Shown here piece after piece: positions 47,292 to 58,631 of a DNA stretch of 64,000 nucleotides. Every line of letters starts with the position of its first letter. Position 1 is the stretch's first letter. The notes under the pieces were generated by a model. That model had not been told where the DNA came from. It ran no database searches and saw only the letters and a program-made list of their open reading frames with translations. A program made the position numbers and the translations under genes. Source of the DNA: Larix kaempferi (lineage: Eukaryota > Streptophyta > Pinopsida > Pinales > Pinaceae); the NCBI GenBank assembly GCA_027924585.1, contig BSBM01000068.1, positions 10,626,001 to 10,690,000 on the forward strand, read 5' to 3'.

Positions 47292-48505
47292 CTATACTAT
47301 GCCTCTCGAAGTGATGCTACTGATGCAATATGGACCCAGCCAATGCATCTTCAATTTTTCTAGATGTTTCGTAAATTTGATGTCATACAACAACACCAAG
47401 TCACCCTGCTGAAACTGTTTGTTTTTTATGTGGCGATCATGCCATGCCTTCGGGCGATCCTTCTCCACACCCTGGTGGAAACTTGCAATAAAGCGATCTT
47501 CCTCCAGTTGTACTAACTGTGCTAGACATTCTTCTAATGCTGTTGCATCATCCATATCTGTCACTGCCGCTATGTGCAGAATCGGAACGATGTACTCCAT
47601 TGGCATAATCGCTTCTTGTCCATACACTAGCTTGAATGGTGTCTGACCTATCAACCTTTTACATGTGGTGCGATATGCCCACAACCCTGCTAGGATTTTC
47701 AGATCCCGGTCATCACAGTTCGCATTGCACACCTTTGTCAATGCATGTTCCAATACTTTGTTGAAATCTTCCACCGTTCCATTTACCTGTGGATGATACG
47801 GCGTACTCTTCTTGTGTTGTATTTGCAGTTCCTCCGTCAATGCGTTGATGGTACGATTAAGAAAGTGGCTACCTTGATCACTCAACAATATATTGGGGTA
47901 GCCGAAGTGAGTGACAATGTTGTCAAACAAAAATCACGCGGCTGTGGCCGTGGAACAATCAACAACTGGTGCCGCCTCCACCCATCTTGTCAAATAATTT
48001 GTCGCTGTGATGATGTATCTTGCACTAGTGCGCTTCCTCGGTGGATTGATTGGTCCTACAAAATCCACTGCCCATTTGTCGAATGGTTGTAGTGTTAACT
48101 GAGGAATCAGTGGCATCTCATCCTGCCTGGATGGCTTCCCAATTCTTTGACAAATGTCATAGGACCGCACATAGTCTGTCGCATCACTGTGCAGTGTGGG
48201 CCACCAAAGCTCCACCCGCAGCACCTTCCTAGTAGGCGCACAACCGCCATAGTGCCCTCCAACCACTCCTGCATGTGCTTCTGACAACATCTTCTCTTGC
48301 TCATGTGGCAAAACACACCGTCGCAATATCTCATCTGCGCCTAATTTGTACAACTCACCTACAATGAGCTGAAAATCTGCAGCCTTGACAACCAACTGCT
48401 TCTTCTGACTAGTAGTGAACTCTTCTGGTGCAGTACATGTCACCAGAAACTTAATGATTTTTTCAAAATAGGCATTGGCTACTCCAACCTTAAACAGTTG
48501 CGCAT
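47292..48505 (-). pseudogene. Ty3/gypsy integrase (zinc-binding, core and GPY module)
   Basis: Two ORFs (47934-48505 and 47292-47930) are one frame broken by a TGA at about 47931. In order they hold an RNase H-to-IN linker ([20 protein letters not shown]), the zinc-binding module ([11 protein letters not shown]...SYDICQR, with the first Cys of the usual CXXC replaced by Ser), and the catalytic core with Asp in [14 protein letters not shown], Asp in LLSDQGSHF and Glu in [15 protein letters not shown]-terminal GPY-type module follows ([10 protein letters not shown]). Integrase joins element cDNA to the chromosome. The RT and RNase H that should lie at higher coordinates are missing because the element is cut at about 48505. 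Confidence 0.88.
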
Positions 48506-51500
48506 TAGATGTGTGGTTGCTAGACAGTGGATGCAACAATCATATGACAGGTAACAAATAATTATTTTCTGATATAGATCCATCTGTTAATTCAAAGATC
48601 AAACTGGGTGATCACTATCTCGTTCCAGCTCAAGGCAAAGGTACAGTTCCTATACTTACCAAACAAAATGAGAAGAAGTACATAAATGATGTATTCTATG
48701 TTCCAAATCTTAAGTTCAATATGATCAGTGTGGGTCAACTGATTCGAAATAATTATGATGTTAGGTTCATTGATTCCTACTGTGTTGTCTATGATAACTC
48801 CCCTAGTAGAAGACTCCTAGCCAAAGTAGAAATGACCAAGAATAGAATTTTCCCACTCAGCCTGAGGAGTGCTATCCTGTCACAATCATATGCTCATACT
48901 GTCTCCAGTCAAGACGAAACCTGGTTGTGCCATTGTAGGTATGGTCATCTACCCTTTCATAGTCTCTCTCATATGCAAAAACAGTCCATGGTCAAAGGAT
49001 TACCAATCATGAATGAATAGTCAAGCCCTTGTGAAGACTGTATTTTAGGGAAACACCAATGGGACAGCTTTCCCACTTCTACAAATAGAGCCAAAGAATA
49101 CCTTGAACTTGTTCACACAGACCTATGTGGACCCATGCAAACCCAGTCTATAGGAGGAAGTCTGTATTTCTTAACATTTATTGATGACTATAGCAGGAAA
49201 GTCTGGATTTACTTTCTCAAAAATAAGTCAGAAGCTTTCTCCAGATTCAAAGAGTTCCGAGCTTTCACTAAAAAGTAGTCAGGTAAACCACTCAGAATAC
49301 TCAGATCAGACGGTGGAGGTGAGTATGTCTCTCATGATTTTGCAGAGTTTTGTAAGCAGCATGGAATCCAACATCAGTACACCACCAGATACACTCCACA
49401 ACAGAATGGAGTTGTAGAACGGAAAAATTGGACCATCATGAACATGCCCGAAGTATGCTGTCAGACAAGAAGTTATCTGATGATTATTGGGCAGAAGCAG
49501 TTGCATGTTCAGTATATCTACTGAACAGGTCTCCCACAGTAACTTTTAAAGACAAGATACCTGAAGAAGCATGGAGTGGCACTCGGATTAGTGTTTCACA
49601 TCTCGGGATATTTGGATGTGTTGCTTTCGCACACATACCTGATGAGTTAAGGAAGAAATTGGACAAAAAGAGTGAAAGGTGTATTTTCACAGGCTATAGT
49701 GAACAACAGAAAGCTTATAAGTTGTATAATCATGTCACCAAGAAAATAGTGGTGAGCAGAGATGTCAAATTTATGGAAGATAAATTTTGGACTGATACAG
49801 AAGACATTCAGCAGACAGACGGTCCAGCACCACCAGAACCACTCAGAATTCCCAGACTTGAGGTGCAGCAGCAACAGCAAGAAGCGACACCAGCAGACAG
49901 TCCACAACAGAAGCAGAGAACCAAAAGCTTAAGGGAGTTATATGAACAAACTCATGTCATTGATGAGCAGCTACAGTATGCTCTATTTTCATGTCAACCA
50001 ACATGTTTTGAAGAAGCAGCAAAAGATCCACAGTGGATCCAAGCAAAGAATGAAGAGATTGATTCTATTGAGAGGAATCAGACTTGGGATCTAGTTGATC
50101 TCCCATCTGATAAAAGTTACATTGGTGTGAAATGGGTCTATAAGACCAAGTTGAATGAAAAATAAGAGATAGAAAAGTACAAGGCAAGGCTTGTTGCAAG
50201 AGGTTTTGCTTAGCAATATGGTGTAGACTATGATGAAACCTTTGCTCCAGTAGCAAGGATGGACACCATCAAAGTTGTACTTGCAATAGCATCTCAAAAC
50301 CAGTGGCCTGTTTATCAAATGGATGTAAAATATGCCTTTCTCAATGACATACTTGAATAAGAAGTCTATGTAGATCAGCCACCTGGTTATGCTATCAAAG
50401 GTCAAGAACACAAGGTATGTAAGCTGAAAAAGGCTTTGTATGGTCTCAAACAAGCTCCATGAGCTTGGTACAACAGAATTGATTCTTACCTAATAAAAAA
50501 TGTATTCAATAGGAGCAGCAATGAACACACTCTATATGTCAAAACAGATCGGGAAGGTTACATTTTACTTGTTTGTCTTTATGTTGATGATATGATCTAT
50601 ACTGGAAATTTGATGCTAGAAGAGTTTAAGAAAGTCATGAAAAAGGAGTTTGAGATGACTGATCTTGGTCTTATGAAGGTTTTCCTTGGTCTGGAAGTTG
50701 ATCAAAGTGAAAATGGGATTTTCATCTGTCAGCATAAGTATGCTACTGACATTCTGCAGAGATTCAAAATGGATAAATGTAAACCAGTAGAAACTCCCAT
50801 TGCTACAGGAACCAAGTAAGCAAGAATGATGAAGGACCAACAGTAAATTCTACACTTTACAAAATATTAGTAGGTAGTTTAATGTCTTTGACTACTACTA
50901 GACTTGATTTGATGTATGATGTCAGTCTTATTTCTAGATTCATGGAATCTCCCAAAGACTCTCACTGGAAAGTTGGAAAAAGAATATTGAGATATGTTGC
51001 AAGTACAATTGATTATGAACTTTGGTACACTCATTCACAGGACTGTAGTCTCACAGGGTACACAAACAATGATTTTACAAGTAGTATTGATGATAGGAAA
51101 ATCACATCTGGCTATGCTTTCCATCTTGGTACTAGTCTTATTTATTGGGATTCTTAGAAACAGCCTATTGTGAGCATGTCTTCAGTAGAAGCAGAATATA
51201 TTGTAGCCACTACAGCAGCCTACCATGCAGTTTGGCTCAGAAGACTCTTGAAGGACATGGGATATACAAAAACAGAACCAACAACCATCTATTGTGACAA
51301 CCGTTCTTCTATACAGTTGTCTAAACATAATGCATTTCATAGGAGGAGTAAACACATTGACACTCGCTATCACTTCATACGTGAGTTAGTCAATAATGGA
51401 TAAATCGGTTTAATGTTTTGTGGCTCTAAGGAGCAACTAGCTGATATGTTTACCAAACATTTGGGTACATCTGCATTTGAGCTTCAGAGAAATCACTTAG

Positions 51501-51562
51501 GCATTGATATTGCTGACCACACTATCCCACTTGAGATGAAGGGGGCGTGTCAAGAGTTGTAA
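48505..51562 (+). pseudogene. Copia polyprotein, family B, 5'-truncated
   Basis: Starts abruptly inside the protease ([15 protein letters not shown] at about 48512). Integrase follows with FLTFIDDYSRKVWIYFLKNK, ILRSDGGGEY and QQNGVVERKN, then a frameshift near 49425, then WAEAVACSVYLLNRSP. RT has [31 protein letters not shown] and YVDDMIYTGN. RNase H has SMSSVEAEYIVATT, YCDNRSSIQLSKHNAF and HIDTRYHFIREL. At least ten in-frame stops occur, several as TAG or TAA where Gln or Glu is usual. Gag and the 5' LTR are missing. This is an older, more decayed copia than family A. Confidence 0.88.
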
Positions 51563-51812
51563 TCTCATGTGTCAAGTTGGTTAGTTAGTTGAGTCAATGG
51601 TCCTAAGTTAGTTGAGTTAGTTCTTGACTAAGTCATTAGTTGATCCATGGTATTCATTGGCCCATAGTATTAGCCAATTTTTTTGAGTCTTATGACAAAC
51701 TATATACATGTGTGTTTAATAATGAGAAGGCAATCATTATGCCCTTTGTGTTTCCGCTCTATGTTCTGTGTCACTGCAAACTTTATCAAGGTTAACTACT
51801 ATCATCATCATC
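51548..51812 (+). mobile_element. 3' LTR of family-B copia (end approximate)
   Basis: Begins TGTCAAGAGTTG immediately after the polypurine tract GATGAAGGGGGCG. It contains AATAATGAGAAGGC-type polyadenylation sequence near 51718. The right end is not certain: TGTCACTGCA (51776) and ACTACTATCA (about 51806) both fit a CA end, and the latter would put TCATCATCAT in the flank. Confidence 0.6.
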
Positions 51813-51821
51813 ATTAATCTA

Positions 51822-53117
51822 TTCAAACATCCTTGCAAGTTTTTTAAAAATCTATAAATTTGTGTTTGTGTTTGTGTTTTGTGTATTAAATTAAATTAAA
51901 AAAAAATACTTATTTGAATTTTTATTGCCCCATCTCGTTGTCACAGAGCTTTGGAGCCCATGCCTTGGCGGCGTGCAGAGTTGAGCATTCCATGAGGCTG
52001 GCTATTCAAGGAATACCCCCCAAAAAATTAAAACCCAACTACAATTTCAAATTTATCGTGAAGTTTTTTCTTCTGAATTCAGTTGTTTATAACTCCACCT
52101 GACAAATTCAATTCAATCCTATCAAGGCCATCCAATCCGATCTGCTCCTTTCATCGTGGCAATTTCCCGTTTCGATAGCCAAGGACAACCAATCATTGTA
52201 CCTGGTGTGATTTCCCGATGACTGAAAGTATCTGATCCAACCATGGATGCATTTTGTTTTGAAGCAAGACAAAATTAGATCCACAATGTCATGTACAAAA
52301 GTTCAATTTTTATGTAAAGAAGGGCTAAATTATGCAAACCTAGTATTAAGTTATTTTAGTATTAATTTGATTAAGTGCATAGATCAAGACCAATGAAAGT
52401 AAAGTTGCGTTGTAGTTTTTAGAAGAAGAATGCAATGTTACAAGTTGGTTTCCTAAGCATGGAAAGAGCGATGGATCACCCCCTTTTATAGGCAATCCTT
52501 TTAAACATTGTCAAGGAATGGCATATGATGCCATTATATGGTATGTTGAACGACCACCCAATATGTTTATTTCTTTAGATAATGCAATGTAGGGCTGAGA
52601 CACTGGGAATGACAATACAGATAGTAGAATGCTAACAAAACTAACATCCCAGTAAAGCAAAAAGGCCATCAATGCCTCGTTGTGAACAAAATTGTCCACA
52701 ACCCTCTTTTTGCGAATGACAACACTCATTTACCAAATGTGGAAAATCAACAATTCCAAAGGCAAAACACCAATTAAGTAATTGCATGGTTAAAATAACA
52801 TGAACAACAACATGCATTTACCAAACCTGAAAAATAATTAATTGCAAATCCAAAACACCAAATGAGTAATTGCATGGTCGAAACACCAATATCTACAACA
52901 CCAATTTAGAAGCTATCATGTAATGTACCTAGGGATGATAATATGGGGTACCTAAAATCAAAATTTTGTTGCAAAGGAGCTTTTTAACTTTGATGCACTA
53001 TGGTGAAAGCTAGGAATATTTTTTTCAAAATTTTAGAAGATTAGGAAACTACTATTAGTACAAAGAAAAGAAAAATATGGTGATTCTAAGAAATTGAAAT
53101 TTAGGCCACTTAAATTA
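51822..53117. other. Anonymous AT-rich sequence
   Basis: Runs of TTTGTG near 51860 and partial repeats 'ttaccaa...tgcatggt...aacacc' near 52730-52890. No gene or terminal repeat recognised. Its right end is the left boundary of unit X copy 2. Confidence 0.35.
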
Positions 53118-54024
53118 GGGTCAGTGCAAGCTAATGAGGGTCACTTTTGGCGCGTTAAATGCAATAGAAAACTGAAAAAGCAGGCATCCCTCAACTTACT
53201 TGGATTTTTTGAGCTACTTACGCAAAATATCTTGCATTGAGTAAAAAAGATGAAATGTAGGAAATTGAATCACGTTTCCGAATATATAACTTTTATGTAT
53301 TGAAAATTTGCATAGCTATGTCAAGTTTCATTTTTCCTAACAGACACTTTTTATTTTTCAGGCAAATGATAAGGTATATGTTTTTGTGGGTAGAGCCTTT
53401 GAGGGCCTAAATGATGGAATCAAGCTACAAAAATCGGCATGCATGTAGAGAACACATAGAACTTGTGCGCCATTATTTTTCGAAAATTAAATTAGTAATT
53501 TTATAATTTTTTTATAATTGTCTAAGTGATCAAACCTCGAAAATAGTAGCTCTTGAGTGGGTAGAGCCTTTGAAGGTCTTAATGCAAAAATCTTGAAATG
53601 GGTTTTTCATAGAACATGGAGGTTAGTGTCCTCTTGTGCACCATACAATTTTTTTTTGAAATGATCGAGAATTGAAAAAGTTATGGAAGAAACACTAACA
53701 GTGTGTTTCACGAGTTGAGGAGGTAGCACAGAAAAGAAATTGAAAGAAAATAGGAAAAAATAATATTTCAAAATAAAAGTTACATATTTGGAATCTACAG
53801 AAAAAATGCTATTTGTGTCTAATATTTCATCAAAAATGACTCTGTGTAGCATATTGTAACGAGTGGCTAAGCACAGGCTTCTCCAGAAACTGGAAGAAAT
53901 ACCCAATTAGCTTTGGTTTTTCATTGACATAGCACAGGTTTGGAATTACCAAAGCAAACTCCAAAGCATACACATAGGATTATTGTTGACATGCGAGCAT
54001 GTGACTAAGCCTGGTTTAGGCTCT
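53118..54024. mobile_element. Unit X copy 2, left arm
   Basis: Starts GGGTCAGTGCAAGCTAATGA, matching 19400. Homology is continuous with copy 1 through the CpG tract. GGGTCA occurs twice within the first 30 bases. No inverted copy of this end was found at the right side of the unit. Confidence 0.7.
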
Positions 54025-54190
54025 ACAAAACACGAGCGCGTTCTGTTTAAATTCAAAAATATTGTTGCACTTTTAGATGTACATAACGTGCTCGCGTTAT
54101 ATAACTACATAACGCGCACGCGTTATATAACTACAGAACGCGTACGCATTATATAGTTAGAAAACACGCTCGCGTTATGTAAATCATAAA
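54025..54190. repeat. Unit X copy 2, left CpG tract
   Basis: Repeats of ACATAACGCGCACGCGTTAT and relatives at about 30-bp spacing, with palindromic ACGCGT and GCGCACGC cores. Counterpart of 20290-20465. Confidence 0.75.
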
Positions 54191-54229
54191 ATACATGTTT
54201 AATACTTGAGAAAGAGGGGGTGTGGAAGA

Positions 54230-54684
54230 CTCAAGGGAATTTTTTTTTAATATTTGAGAAGGGGTGGGGAAGGGTCAAGGGAATCTATGGTTAATATCTA
54301 ATAGGGGTGGGAAAGGGTCAAGGGCTTAGAAGGATGTTGGAAGCTTGAGTGGGGAGAGATGAAGGGGATGAGAACATGATGGGCTATAGGGGGTGAAGGG
54401 AAGTGGAGCTTGAGAGCACTATTAGGAGTAGAATAGGTTCTGAAGAGGTATAGGGTTAGAAGTTGAAAGTGAGACTTGAGTGACAAGGGGGAATGGATGG
54501 AGGCAAGGGGGATGTGAGAGAGAAATAAAGAATACAAGGGGGGGGAGACATAGAGCAAGGGAGGGAGAGGGATAATGGGGAGGAATGGATTTGGAGGGAG
54601 TGAGAGATAGATGGGGATAGAACGAAATAAAGAGATAGGAAGGGAGGGATAGAAAGTGTTAGTGGGAGACATGCAGGGAGTGGT

Positions 54685-54726
<42 letters not shown>

Positions 54727-55313
54727 GGGGGGAGGGACATAAAGTGTGTGTGAGAGAGGGAGTGATGGAGAGATTGGGATAGGTTGAGGGAAAGATAACA
54801 TGAGGGAGGGATAGAAGGTGAGAGAGAGACAGGCGATGAGAGAGGGAGGGAGAGAAGGTAGGGTGAGGGATGGAGAGAGAAAGGTGGAGATAGATATGGA
54901 TGGGGGGGATGGGTTTGAGAATGGAAAGGGACATAATGTGTGTGTGTATGTGTGTGTGTTTGAGAGAGAGAGAGAGAGAGATTGATGGTTGAGGAGAGAG
55001 ATACTAGAGGGAGTTGTGAGCGACAAAGAAAGTGGGAGGTTGTGTGTGTGTGGTAGGGAAGGAGGAATCAGTGGGGTGGCAGGGACGAAGATGGTGTAAG
55101 GGAGAGAAAGTAACATAGAGGGAGGGAGGTAAAGGGAGTGAGGGACATAACCAGGGATAGATCTAGAGAAAGAGATAGGGAGGGAGGGATACAACGTGAG
55201 ATAGAGAGGGAAGGGGGGAGGGATAAAGGCATATAGGGTTTGTGATTAAGGGCAAACAAAGGGAGAGAGTTCTATAGGGACTTGTATATTTGCGAATATA
55301 TACATAAGGTGGA
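54230..55313 (+). repeat. Unit X copy 2, long polypurine block
   Basis: About 1.1 kb of G/A-rich plus strand with a (GA)n run near 54690-54722 and TG runs near 54935. Homologous to 20497-21540. The minus-strand Ser/Leu/Pro ORFs are composition artefacts. Confidence 0.8.
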
Positions 55314-55541
55314 TACCCTCCTCATCATCATCTTCATCACCATCACCATCTTCATCATCATCATCAACATATTCATCATCATTGTCATCTCTAGGTTCCT
55401 CATCAACATCTCCATCATCATCATCTTCTTCATACTTATCATCTTCATCATCATCTTCATCACCATCACCATCATCATGAACATCTTCATCACCATAAAA
55501 ATCTTCATCATCATTTTCATCTCCCCATTCCTCATCAACAT

Positions 55542-55572
<31 letters not shown>

Positions 55573-55603
55573 TTCATCACCGGCACCATCATCATCAGCA
55601 TCT

Positions 55604-55634
<31 letters not shown>

Positions 55635-55735
55635 CAACATCTTCATCATCATTTTCATCACTAGGTTCTCCATCAACATCATATTCTTCATCATCATCAT
55701 CATCTTCATGACCATCATCGTCATCATCAACATCT

Positions 55736-55766
<31 letters not shown>

Positions 55767-56499
55767 ATTCCTCATCAAATCAACATCTCCATCATCATCA
55801 TCATCATCTAAACATCACCATCACCATCAACATCAACATCTTCATCATCATCACATCATCATCATCATCAAAATATTCATCGTCATCACCATCACCATCA
55901 CCATCACCATCTTCATCATAATTATCATCTCTAGGTTCCCCATCAACATCAACATCTCCATCATCATCATCTTCTTCATCATCATCATCTTCATCACCAT
56001 CATCATCATCATCAACATCTTCATCATCATCACCATCATCATCATCATCTTCCTTGAATCAGATCAACATCTCCATCATGTCACAATCATCTTCATCATC
56101 ATCTGAACATCACCATCACCATCATCATCAACATCTTCATGATCATTACCATCACCATCATCATCAACATCTTCATCGCCATCACCATCATCATCATAAT
56201 CATTGGCATTTGTAGGTTCCTCATCAACATCTCCATCATCATCATCTTCATCACCATCATCATCAGCATCAACATCTTCATCATCATCACCATAATCATC
56301 ATCTTCATTGTCATTAGATCAACATCTCCATCATCATCATCTTCTTCATCATCTTCACCGTCATCATCATCATCATCATCTTCATCGCCATCTCCATCAT
56401 CTTCAACATCTCCATCATCATCACCATCACCATCATCATCATCTTCATGACCATAAACATCTTCATCATCATTGTCATCTCCCCCTTCCTCATCAACAT

Positions 56500-56531
<32 letters not shown>

Positions 56532-57610
56532 CCATATGAACATCACCATCACCATCATCGTCAACATCTTCATCATCATCACCATCAGCATCATCATCAT
56601 CATCATCACCATCAACATCATTATCAAAATCTTCATCGTCATCACCATCACCATCACCATCACCATCACCATCTTCATCATCATTGTCATCTCTAGGTTC
56701 CCCATCAACACAACATCTCCATCATCATCATCTTCTTCATCATCATCATCTTCATCGCCATCATCATCATCATCAACACCTTCATCATCATCACCATCAT
56801 CATCATCATCTTCCTCATCAGATCAACATCTCCATCATGTCACCATCATCTTCATCATCATCATCATCCGAACATCACCATCACCATCATCATCAACATC
56901 TTCATCATCATTACCAGCACCATCATCATCAACATCTTCATCATCATCACCATCATCATTGGCATATGTAGGTTCCTCATCAACATCTCCATCATCATCA
57001 TCATCATTGGCATCTGTAGGTTCCTCATCAACATATCCATCATCGTCATCTTCTCCATCATCATCACCATCATCACTATCATGATCTTCTGAACATCATC
57101 ATGATCATCATCTAAACATCACTATCACCATCATCGTCAACATCTTCATCATCATCACCATCAGCATCAGCATCAAAATCTTCTTCGTCATCACCATCAC
57201 CATCACCATCACCATCTTCATCATCATTGTCATCTCTAGGTTCTCCATCAACACAACATCTCCATCATCATCATCTTCTTCATCATCATCATATTCATCA
57301 CCATCATCATCATCATCAACATCTTCATCATCATCACCATCATCATCATCATCTTCCTCATCAAATCAACATCTCCATCATGTCACCATCATCTTCATCA
57401 TCATCATCATCATCCGAACATCACCATCATCATCAACATCTTCATCATCATCACCATCATCTTCATCAACATCATCATCTTTATCATCTTCATCTGCATC
57501 ATGATCATCTTCATTGTCATCACCCTCCTCCTCATCATCATCTTTATCATCTTCATCTACATCAGAATCATCTTCATTGTCATCACCCTCCTCCTCATCA
57601 TCATCTTGTG
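55314..57610. repeat. Unit X copy 2, triplet array
   Basis: 2.3 kb of CAT-dominated triplet array without insertions. Besides the GTCATCTCTAGGTTCC and GTCATCTCCCCC phrases it has CATCTGAACATCACCATC and ATCAGATCAACATCTCC phrases in a repeated block (56040-57420) not seen in copy 1, so the array has expanded locally and differently. Confidence 0.9.
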
Positions 57611-57634
57611 CACTTATGCACTTAGGGATTAATG

Positions 57635-57945
57635 TTTAGAAGAGGGTCAAAAGGCCTTTATGGGGGAGGGGCTCTAGGAACAAGGTAAGATAGAGAGGGC
57701 AGGGGGGAGGGATAAAGGCGTAGAGGGTTAGTGATTAAGGGAGAAGAAGGGAGAGAGTGCTATAGGGAGGGATAATGACGAAGATAAAGAGAAGGTGGAG
57801 AGATGGAGAGTGGGGTGGTAGGGATATGGCTGGAGTAAGGGAGAGAGAAACATGAAAGAAACAGGTAGGGAGGGATGTAGGGAGAATGAGGGACAGATAG
57901 AGATAGGGTGTATCTAGGGATTATTGGGAGAGAGATAGGGGTTAT
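57635..57945 (+). repeat. Unit X copy 2, right polypurine block
   Basis: G/A-rich plus strand, closely matching 42455-42775, including the start GGATTAATGTTTAGAAGAGG. Confidence 0.75.
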
Positions 57946-58069
57946 TAAACCATACAAAACATTTGTCCCCACACTTAAAACATTTGTTTTGTATGTAACC
58001 ATATAAATTATTTGTTTTCTGTTGATTTTATTCGTTGCCCTAGCTATGCACCTAACCTATTTATTGTGC

Positions 58070-58155
58070 TTAACAATATTGCGTACACATTTTAACACTT
58101 CATATTGTGCACGCGTTTTATATTTATATAACGCGTGCGTGTTTTGTAACTCCAT
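58070..58155. repeat. Unit X copy 2, right CpG tract
   Basis: TTGCGTACACATTTT, TTGTGCACGCGTTTT and AACGCGTGCGTGTTTTG units at about 30-bp spacing. About 480 bases upstream of the gene's first ATG. Confidence 0.7.
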
Positions 58156-58631
58156 AAACAGTGGACTGTCCCTATCCGAGAGCAACTTCACTCTGTCCGA
58201 GCCAAAACAACACTCCCGCGATTTTTCGAACAGCACGAGCCCGCCATTGGAAATTCTCACACTCTACACCATCTCCATCATTATTTTTTTTATGCAGGTG
58301 CAGCATTGAGGACATATTTCATGGTTTCTCATTGTGGTGTTGGGTTATATGGCCATATTTGAAGAAGATAATTAGCAATCTTGAATAATCTCCAATTGAA
58401 TAACCCCAAAGATAAGGTCTTTGAAAGATTCATTTTTCCTATATTTGAGGAGCACACAAGATAATATATCAAGCTTCAAGACCATTTCATGGTGATGGTG
58501 GATATACACAAGTGTACAAGAGAATCAAAGAGCCCAAACAATTTATGATTTAACTTCCATTTGCTTATTATTGAAGAGCATGTAATTGAGGAGCAACAAA
58601 AAAAAACTATATTGAATTGATCATTGTGGTG

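Noticed and set aside
48107-48539. Gypsy ORF N-terminus beginning [12 protein letters not shown] at 48539
   Set aside because: The first residues are the antisense reading of the copia protease start on the plus strand. The gypsy frame proper begins near AQLFK at about 48505.
58617-58631. Start at 58617 for the unit X gene
   Set aside because: The codon there is TTG. The first ATG in frame is at 58632, and copy 1 has a corresponding ATG at 43574.
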